DNA of 8,160 bases from Cellvibrionales bacterium (lineage in GTDB: Bacteria; Pseudomonadota; Gammaproteobacteria; Pseudomonadales; UBA7434): positions 1 to 8,160 of the forward strand of contig JABIQF010000196.1 in the NCBI GenBank assembly GCA_018668095.1, written 5' to 3'. Both the position numbers and the translations under genes were made by a program. Positions 1-4,698 of the stretch are shown here, piece after piece (position 1 is the stretch's first letter; each line of letters begins with the position of its first letter). The notes beneath the pieces are model-generated. The model had not been told where the DNA came from. It made no database searches and saw only the letters and a list, made by a program, of their open reading frames with translations.

Positions 1-210
1 ACACACAGTAAATTCCGTTGCATTTTCATTTGCCTATTTCCTTATTAAGTCAAAAATTTTCACTCTATTAAGAATGAACCTCACTTAAAATGGTGCTTGC
101 TTAAAATGAACCTTACTTAAAATGAAGCTTACGTAAAATGCCCCTTAGTTACGAAGGTATCAAACTCAATTAAGCATGCAATTAACACTATAGCCAATCT
201 ATATAAACAA
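1..210. other. Non-coding region left of the signalling cluster
   Basis: No convincing coding frame was seen. The stretch is AT-rich and lies downstream of the histidine kinase that ends at 211. Its one clear structure is the five-unit 16-bp tandem array at 73-152, annotated separately. No strong GC-rich hairpin followed by a T-tract was found on the minus strand to end the kinase transcript, so the transcript may continue leftward out of the window, or end by another mechanism. Any neighbouring gene lies outside the window. Confidence 0.6.
73..152. repeat. Five tandem 16-bp imperfect direct repeats
   Basis: Five head-to-tail 16-bp units start at 73, 89, 105, 121 and 137 with no spacers. The units are AATGAACCTCACTTAA, AATGGTGCTTGCTTAA, AATGAACCTTACTTAA, AATGAAGCTTACGTAA and the degenerate AATGCCCCTTAGTTAC. 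Consensus is AATGAACCTTACTTAA. Every unit keeps the AATG start, and four of five keep the TAA end. The array begins 58 bp beyond the stop of the downstream kinase. It could be a minisatellite grown by slippage or a cluster of protein-binding sites. The absence of spacers excludes a CRISPR array. Confidence 0.85.
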
Positions 211-1206
211 CTATGCGTTCAGCCCTGCAATGGGCAATAAAATAGTAAAACTTGTCCCGCTACCTACCTGGCTATCTACTGAAATCACCCCTTCATGCGC
301 ATCAATAACGCTGCGTACAATATGTAAACCTAAACCGGTCCCTTCACTCACAGTCTTTGTCGTAAAAAAAGGATCAAAAATATTAGCTAAAATATTTTTG
401 GGAATCCCTACGCCTGAGTCTGCAACGACAATACGGACATTATCGCCTACATGTTTAGTCGTAATCGTTATCGAGCCTCGCTCTTCAATTGCATGAGAAG
501 CATTCAGTAATAAATTAAGGAACACCTGCCCCAACTTGCCACTATTACAATATACGGGCGGCAACTCACCTAAATCTTTATTGATTTCCGCTTTATACTT
601 TAACTCATTCGAAGCAATACTTAACGCCTGCTCTAATAAAGCGTTGATATCCGAATTTTTATAATCAGAAGAATTAGTACGAGAAAAATCTAACAAGTCT
701 GCTACGATTTTTTTTATACGACTCACGCCATCGATAGATTCATCTAACAAATCATTCATATCTAACATTAAAAAATCAAGATCAACTTTTTTTAACAGCG
801 CATCCAAATTAGCAATTGCCTTAGCATTCACTTCAGCGTATTGCTCGACATCTTGACACTCACCTCCTGCCTTAACAGCAAAACGCTGAGCATCAATAAC
901 TTGGCATACATCTTCAATATAATCGCGTAAGGTACCTAAGTTGCTGGAAATAAAACCCACAGGATTATTAATTTCATGCGCCACACCGGCAGCTAATTGC
1001 CCTACAGAAGCCATTTTTTCAGATTGAAGTAACTGTAAGTTCGATGTTTTTAACGTCTTAATCGATTCTTCTAAATCACGATTGGCAAGAAATAACTCAA
1101 CTGCTCGCTCTTCAAGTAAACTCTCGGCCAACTTTCTTGCCTTGCGCTCACGAAGCAATGCATTGGTTAATGCTGTGTTTTCGGCAATGAGATCTTGTTC
1201 AGACAT
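211..1206 (-). CDS. Soluble H-NOX-associated sensor histidine kinase
   Basis: A 331-residue cytoplasmic kinase without membrane segments. Residues about 1-65 are charged and predicted coiled coil (with the RERKARKLAE stretch seen in related signalling proteins). The HisKA dimerisation and phosphoacceptor helix follows, with the H-box around His77 (AAGVAHEINNP). A long helical insert (about 90-175) ends in the second DHp helix. The ATPase domain carries an N-box (LGQVFLNLLLNASHAI, 225-240), G1 (DSGVGIP, 263-269), F-box (FDPFFTTK) and G2 (GTGLGLH, 289-295), so it looks catalytically intact. The ATG lies inside the end of the H-NOX gene (shared ATGTCTGA), and no strong Shine-Dalgarno precedes it, which points to translational coupling. 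The lack of its own sensor domain fits regulation by the adjacent H-NOX, as known for HnoK/HahK/HqsK-type kinases. Its phosphotransfer partner is not in the window. The specific symbol is uncertain. Confidence 0.92.
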   Translation of the reverse strand: MSEQDLIAENTALTNALLRERKARKLAESLLEERAVELFLANRDLEESIKTLKTSNLQLLQSEKMASVGQLAAGVAHEINNPVGFISSNLGTLRDYIEDVCQVIDAQRFAVKAGGECQDVEQYAEVNAKAIANLDALLKKVDLDFLMLDMNDLLDESIDGVSRIKKIVADLLDFSRTNSSDYKNSDINALLEQALSIASNELKYKAEINKDLGELPPVYCNSGKLGQVFLNLLLNASHAIEERGSITITTKHVGDNVRIVVADSGVGIPKNILANIFDPFFTTKTVSEGTGLGLHIVRSVIDAHEGVISVDSQVGSGTSFTILLPIAGLNA

Positions 1207-1744
1207 GACGGGTAATCACCAATTCACAATGATCATGCCCATCATGTATACACAGGGGCATGGCTAATGTCACATCTTCATCAAACATGGCTGCTGCGCT
1301 TTTAAGCATGCCCATTGCTAAATGGCAGAGTTTTTTTGCCGAACGATATTCCAATACCATCTCCTTATCACTCGAACGTACAACCGTTAATGAAGGTGGC
1401 TGTGCTTTTTTATCTAATTTTTTAACTTCCATATGGATAATAGAATCTAAACCTTTGAGTAAGTCCCATAACGTTAAGGGAGCAAACACTTCTGGCGGCA
1501 TCGACTTATGTAAATTGACGAACAAATATTCGCCAAACACACCGAGCAAATCATTAATAGCCGTGTCAGTTACCGTTGATAGCTCGGTGACAATAGCGAA
1601 CAACTCTTCATCCGGATAGCGCTCAGTAGCAACAAATACACCACCACTGGCCAAGTCACAACGCTCAAGAATGGCATCCCAGACCTGAAAACCCTGCTCT
1701 GACTCAATCATCTCTTGAAGATGCGTAAAGATAACGCCTTTCAC
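1199..1744 (-). CDS. H-NOX heme nitric-oxide sensor protein
   Basis: A 181-residue stand-alone H-NOX (HNOB) domain of the usual length. It opens with the family's MKG start and has the YPDEEL and LLGVFGEYLF segments. The proximal heme-ligand candidate is His104 (in SIIHMEVKKL). The heme-propionate motif, normally Y-x-S-x-R, reads Y133-R-S135-A-K137, with Lys in place of Arg. Leu142 sits where O2-binding members carry a distal Tyr, so NO selectivity is expected. Cys140, Cys165, Cys173 and His167/170/172 resemble the C-terminal zinc or redox cluster described in some bacterial H-NOX proteins. The start is GTG, supported by MKG conservation and a good RBS. The last 8 nt overlap the downstream kinase, whose activity it probably controls when NO binds. 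A run of seven A in the coding strand falls within the K137-K138 codons and could be error-prone. Recognition is firm. Ligand behaviour is inferred. Confidence 0.93.
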   Translation of the reverse strand: MKGVIFTHLQEMIESEQGFQVWDAILERCDLASGGVFVATERYPDEELFAIVTELSTVTDTAINDLLGVFGEYLFVNLHKSMPPEVFAPLTLWDLLKGLDSIIHMEVKKLDKKAQPPSLTVVRSSDKEMVLEYRSAKKLCHLAMGMLKSAAAMFDEDVTLAMPLCIHDGHDHCELVITRHV

Positions 1745-1750
1745 TAATAG

Positions 1751-1758
1751 CTCTCCCT
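1751..1758 (-). promoter_or_regulatory. Ribosome binding site of the H-NOX gene
   Basis: On the minus strand AGGGAGAG stands 6 nt before the GTG at 1744-1742. It supports a GTG start, which also gives the conserved MKG N-terminus of the H-NOX family. Confidence 0.75.
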
Positions 1759-1786
1759 ATATAGCCCTATCTATTAAGCAATTCTC

Positions 1787-1804
1787 GTTTATTCATGAAT
1801 CAAC
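1787..1804. promoter_or_regulatory. 18-bp near-perfect palindrome upstream of H-NOX
   Basis: GTTTATTCATGAATCAAC is symmetrical except for one mismatched pair (1790/1801), with a perfect 10-bp core ATTCATGAAT at 1791-1800. It lies 43-60 bp upstream of the H-NOX start, in the 125-bp gap after the first kinase, where an operator would be expected if H-NOX has its own promoter. The half-site spacing does not fit the FNR/DNR pattern (TTGAT-N4-ATCAA), and it does not resemble the NsrR motif as I know it. The regulator is unknown. Chance palindromes of this type do occur in AT-rich DNA. Confidence 0.4.
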
Positions 1805-1869
1805 AAACAATCCAAAAAATTTGATCTAACAGGCTAAGCCTATCGACAGTCTACTCAGCATTCAGTTTA

Positions 1870-3162
1870 TTACAACGACATCTGAGTATCCATCGGCCAA
1901 TCAGCAGCATCGATAGCACAATCGCCAACCGGCAAAATCACTGTCAAAACCGTGCCAATACCCATTTGGCTACTCACGCTTAACGCACCACCATGACTTT
2001 CTGCGACATTCTTGGCCATGTGTAAGCCTAGCCCTACGCCCTCTCCCACATTTCTCGTGGTATAAAAAGGATCGAATATAGCGGTTAATTTTTCTTCTGG
2101 TATGCCGCAGCCATTATCAATAACATCGATACGAATATGCCGCTGTAACTGCGTGGTACGTAAAATGATCTTTCCATTCGCCTCATCACCTCTTGCATGA
2201 ATAGCCTGTGCAGCATTATTTATGATCGCTAAAAAAGCCTGATTCAATTTATCGGTGCTGACCTTAGTCAAAAGTAACGCATCATATTCTTTTATTAATT
2301 GAATATTTTGACTTAGTGGAAACCCTAGCTTACTCAATGTTGAATCTAACACCTTATTAATATCTTCATCACTTGTCTCTAAAAGCTCAAAGGGTGAAAT
2401 CTCAGACAAATCTTCGATAATTTTTTGCACTCGTGCAACACCCGCCATCGATTCACTAAGCAAACCCTCTAAATCGCCTAAAATATAATTTATCTCGGCA
2501 TCATTATTCAAAGCCATTAGCTCTATTCTTGATAGCGTTTTTTGTGTAGACAACCTTCCAATTAAATACTGCTTCTGCATAAGGATTTTTTTTAATGATT
2601 CAGCGTATTCTTGCAAAGTCGTTAAATTACTTGAGACAAACCCTAATGGATTATTCATTTCATGGGCAATGCCTGCAGCTATTAGACTGATCGAATCAAC
2701 TTTATTAATTGAGTCTGGCTTATTCATCGCATTTAGATCATCTATCGCAGCTTTATTATTCTGCATTGATATCAGCGGGCTTTTTATCATCGAGCTTTTT
2801 ATCATCGAGCTTTTTATGATCGGTGCTTTCGATGTGATAGGTGTTATGGGCGCTATAGCTGCCACAGATGCTACAGATGCTACAGATGAAAGCAAACGAT
2901 CTTCAGATGACACCGATACTAATGCTACGTTTTTTATTGACCCCGTTAATGACTGCTTTTTTAACTGATCGTTCACTCTATTTGCATATAAATCATAACC
3001 AGGCCGATTGAGCGCAGATGAATAATAATAAAACCGATGACTCATAAGCCACTCAGCATCATCGACCGCCTCAAGAAAAAAGCTAACGAAGCTGCTACAG
3101 GCTGATACTAATAAGCGGTAACAAGATATAAATAAATTTTTTACTTGGGTAATTTTTTTCAC
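1870..3162 (-). CDS. Sensor histidine kinase with repetitive linker
   Basis: A 430-residue kinase. Residues 10-33 are hydrophobic (LFISCYRLLVSACSSFVSFF) and might form a membrane anchor. Residues about 90-130 are a low-complexity linker with short tandem repeats (SVASVASVA; IKSSM repeated). The core has the HisKA H-box at His167 (AAGIAHEMNNPLGF), the N-box around Asn315-Asn316, G1 (DNGCGIP, 349-355), F-box (FDPFYTTR) and G2 (GVGLGLH, 375-381), so all catalytic motifs are present. The core resembles that of the kinase at 211-1206, with a similar long helical insert, which suggests paralogy. The start is GTG, preceded at short distance by AGGT, a weak RBS; an in-frame start further in is possible. 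It lies upstream of H-NOX on the same strand, 125 bp away, so co-transcription is plausible. No ligand-binding domain is recognised. It may sense through H-NOX or through another partner. Confidence 0.88.
   Translation of the reverse strand: MKKITQVKNLFISCYRLLVSACSSFVSFFLEAVDDAEWLMSHRFYYYSSALNRPGYDLYANRVNDQLKKQSLTGSIKNVALVSVSSEDRLLSSVASVASVAAIAPITPITSKAPIIKSSMIKSSMIKSPLISMQNNKAAIDDLNAMNKPDSINKVDSISLIAAGIAHEMNNPLGFVSSNLTTLQEYAESLKKILMQKQYLIGRLSTQKTLSRIELMALNNDAEINYILGDLEGLLSESMAGVARVQKIIEDLSEISPFELLETSDEDINKVLDSTLSKLGFPLSQNIQLIKEYDALLLTKVSTDKLNQAFLAIINNAAQAIHARGDEANGKIILRTTQLQRHIRIDVIDNGCGIPEEKLTAIFDPFYTTRNVGEGVGLGLHMAKNVAESHGGALSVSSQMGIGTVLTVILPVGDCAIDAADWPMDTQMSL
2777..2821. repeat. Three 15-bp tandem repeats inside the kinase linker
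   Basis: Three consecutive 15-bp units at 2777-2791, 2792-2806 and 2807-2821, of form GAGCTTTTTATCATC with one or two changes in the outer copies. They encode the repeated IKSSM peptide (residues about 116-130) of the kinase. The unit is a multiple of three, so copy-number change would lengthen or shorten the linker without shifting the frame. Confidence 0.85.
2861..2887. repeat. Three 9-bp tandem repeats inside the kinase linker
   Basis: Units GCCACAGAT, GCTACAGAT and GCTACAGAT lie head to tail and encode SVASVASVA (residues about 93-101) on the minus strand. This second short in-frame array lies 39 bp from the 15-bp array, so the whole linker looks shaped by slippage. Confidence 0.8.
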
Positions 3163-3200
3163 AGACAGACCTATTATTAATTATTTAAGTGATTGAAAAC

Positions 3201-3220
3201 GTCTAATCCCGCAATTAGAC
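3201..3220. promoter_or_regulatory. Dyad GTCTAAT-N6-ATTAGAC, candidate operator
   Basis: A perfect 7-bp inverted repeat (3201-3207 and 3214-3220) around CCCGCA lies 39-58 bp upstream of the GTG start of the first kinase. The half-site ATTAGAC recurs at 3308-3314. This is the size and symmetry of a dimeric regulator's binding site. Read as RNA it could also form a small leader hairpin with a 6-nt loop. No regulator family is recognised from the motif. Confidence 0.45.
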
Positions 3221-3370
3221 ATCAATAAAAACAACGACTTACAATACAATTTAAACATTCCATTACTATACTAAAGCTGAGCAAATAACGATCAAACTGT
3301 GTCGCATATTAGACAATTAACTTATTACTTAAGGAAAAAATAAATTGGACATAGCCTAAAAAAAATCAAG

Positions 3371-3392
3371 AAAAAATTGGCTAAAAGCCAAT
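3371..3392 (-). terminator. Intrinsic terminator facing the minus strand
   Basis: On the minus strand ATTGGCT-TTT-AGCCAAT forms a perfect 7-bp stem with a 3-nt loop and runs directly into a T-tract (3375-3371, followed by further T-rich sequence). On the plus strand the hairpin is followed by AATAGG, not by T, so it does not serve that strand. It would stop transcripts moving toward the kinase start at 3162, yet no minus-strand gene is visible between it and the plus-strand gene at 3603. Confidence 0.6.
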
Positions 3393-3436
3393 AATAGGAA
3401 GAAAATGAAACAACATCAGTAAGGACATTTAAACGT

Positions 3437-3502
3437 AGGTGGCATATAAAAGTAGATGACACATAAAAACAGATGGCACATAAAAACAGTAGCTATATAA
3501 AC
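3437..3502. repeat. 17-bp imperfect tandem repeats
   Basis: Three 17-bp units start at 3437, 3454 and 3471: AGGTGGCATATAAAAGT, AGATGACACATAAAAAC and AGATGGCACATAAAAAC. A degenerate fourth, AGTAGCTATATAAAC, follows at 3488. Consensus is AGATGGCACATAAAAAC. The array lies about 100-165 bp upstream of the plus-strand hydroxylase gene and on the far side of the minus-facing terminator. It could be a minisatellite, regulator sites, or part of a small minus-strand RNA. Confidence 0.75.
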
Positions 3503-3585
3503 AACATATTCACTTTTATTTTATCAAACGTTTACCGAACCTAGCGCTCTATAAAGAAGCCTAGAAAATATGTGTTGAATCAAGA

Positions 3586-3590
3586 AAGGA
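3586..3590 (+). promoter_or_regulatory. RBS of the lpxO-like gene, long spacing
   Basis: AAGGA ends 12 nt before the ATG at 3603, farther than the usual 5-9 nt. No alternative in-frame start is closer, and the N-terminal membrane segment begins right after this ATG, so the start is kept. Translation may be modest. Confidence 0.5.
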
Positions 3591-3602
3591 ATAAAATCAA
3601 TT

Positions 3603-4502
3603 ATGGGTAGCTGGATAGCAATTATTATTTTTATTGTCGCGGGTATTTATGTACACCACAGAGGTAAAGTCAGGCACACATTTTTTAGACAGCTTTCGGA
3701 TCACTCCAGCTTTATGGCGCCGATTAATTGTTTTATGTATTTGTTTTCTGCTGTACCGAACAAACCTTACATTCCTGTCGAAAGTATTCCTGAACTGAAA
3801 CTACTGCAAGAAAACTGGGAGTTATTACGAGAAGAAGGATTAGCATTAGCGAACAATGGCGATATCAAAAAATCAGAGAAATTGAATGATATTGGTTTTA
3901 ACTCTTTCTTTAAAACCGGCTGGACACGTTTTTATTTAAAGTGGTACAAAGATTACCTGCCCTCTGCAAAGACAAATTGTCCGCAGACGCTAGCACTACT
4001 CGACCGCTGTCCCAATATAAAAGCGGCTATGTTTGTAGTGCTACCCCCAGACGCAACGTTAGTAAAGCATAGAGACCCTTATGCTGGATCACTGCGTTAT
4101 CATCTAGGATTGCAAACCCCTAACTCCGAAGATTGTTTTATTGATGTCGATGGCGAGCGCTATTGGTGGAAGGACGGCGAAGCGGTTTTGTTTGATGAAA
4201 CGTATATTAATTACGCTAAGAATACGACTCAGCAAGATCGCTTAATTTTGTTTTGCGATATTGAAAGACCAATGAATAATATATTAGCTACATGGGTGAA
4301 TAAACTCTTTGGACGTATTGTATTAGCAGCGGCAAGCTCACCAAACGCTGAAGGCGAATCGACAGGCGCACTCAACAAAGCATTCCACTCACTTTATCAA
4401 ATACGCTTAGTAGGAAAAAAACTGAAGGTCTTTAACAAAACCCTTTACTATATTGTTAAATACTTGCTGTTCGGTGGAATTTTTTATCTTATCTTTTTTT
4501 AG
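3603..4502 (+). CDS. LpxO-like lipid A 2-hydroxylase (Asp/Asn beta-hydroxylase family)
   Basis: A 299-residue member of the Fe(II)/2-oxoglutarate-dependent aspartyl/asparaginyl beta-hydroxylase family, about the length of LpxO. LpxO hydroxylates a secondary acyl chain of lipid A at C-2, at the inner membrane. Hydrophobic segments sit at both ends (about 3-17 and 282-299), as in LpxO. Recognisable LpxO stretches include GFNSFFKTGWTRFYLKWY (99-116), HRDPYAGSLRYHLGL (156-170), GEAVLFDETYI (192-202) and DRLILFCDIERPM (212-224). His156 and Asp158 form the HxD iron motif, and Arg213 is the likely 2-oxoglutarate contact. The expected second iron-binding His in the YIH segment is replaced by Asn203 (AAT at 4209-4211), so activity may be altered or lost. 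The frame is otherwise intact, with no sign of decay. It is transcribed away from the NO-sensing cluster and converges on the large surface-protein gene. Confidence 0.88.
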   Translation: MGSWIAIIIFIVAGIYVHHRGKVRHTFFRQLSDHSSFMAPINCFMYLFSAVPNKPYIPVESIPELKLLQENWELLREEGLALANNGDIKKSEKLNDIGFNSFFKTGWTRFYLKWYKDYLPSAKTNCPQTLALLDRCPNIKAAMFVVLPPDATLVKHRDPYAGSLRYHLGLQTPNSEDCFIDVDGERYWWKDGEAVLFDETYINYAKNTTQQDRLILFCDIERPMNNILATWVNKLFGRIVLAAASSPNAEGESTGALNKAFHSLYQIRLVGKKLKVFNKTLYYIVKYLLFGGIFYLIFF

Positions 4503-4647
4503 TTTAAACATTGTTGATATAAAACTATAAGAAACATAAGGATCTGGCTAATAACATTGAGGCTGATTGCCTGCCTGCCTTGGTGACGATCTAATAAAGA
4601 CTAAGCTGACTCCCATTAATCTTCATGCTGAAATAACACCTAGCTTA

Positions 4648-4672
4648 GGGCTGCACACGCTCGCTACAGCCC
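4648..4672. terminator. Weak hairpin in the convergent spacer
   Basis: GGGCTG (4648-4653) pairs with CAGCCC (4667-4672) across a 13-nt loop and is followed on the plus strand by ATTTTATATT, a poor T-tract. It lies between the two convergent stops (4502 and 4699) and may help end one or both transcripts. The stem is short and the loop long, so this is tentative. The rest of the 196-bp spacer (4503-4698) shows no gene. Confidence 0.3.
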
Positions 4673-4698
4673 ATTTTATATTAATCCGATCAATCAGT

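Larger units (their letters stand above)
3163..3602. other. 440-bp divergent intergenic region, kinase/lpxO-like
   Basis: This region separates two diverging genes and should hold both promoters. On the minus side a possible promoter is TTGATC (3295-3290) and TATAGT (3270-3265) with a 19-bp spacer, longer than ideal. It would give a leader of roughly 95 nt that includes the GTCTAAT dyad. On the plus side TATAAA at 3550-3555 is a possible -10 element, but no well-spaced -35 was found. The region also contains a minus-facing terminator hairpin (3371-3392) and a 17-bp tandem array (3437-3502), annotated separately. No coding frame with a convincing RBS was seen. Confidence 0.6.

Noticed and set aside
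73..152. CRISPR array
   Set aside because: The units are 16 bp, head to tail and imperfect, with no spacers between them and no cas genes nearby. The 17-bp array at 3437 fails for the same reasons.
230..496. Plus-strand open frame opposite the kinase ATPase domain
   Set aside because: It is antisense to strongly conserved kinase motifs and has no family resemblance. The frames at 1082-1267, 1260-1619, 2669-2968 and 5180-5428 are the same kind of shadow.
1831..1841. AGGCT-A-AGCCT inverted repeat as a terminator after the first kinase
   Set aside because: A 1-nt loop cannot form a stable hairpin, and the T-run on the minus strand is several bases away, so it does not support transcription ending before H-NOX.
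3405..3422. Plus-strand five-codon frame with an AGGAAG upstream
   Set aside because: Too short to support as a gene or leader peptide. The purine-rich context is common in this AT-rich region.
3416..3481. Minus-strand 21-residue frame inside the 17-bp array
   Set aside because: No Shine-Dalgarno, and its sequence simply reads through the tandem repeats. Kept only as part of the possible small-RNA interval.
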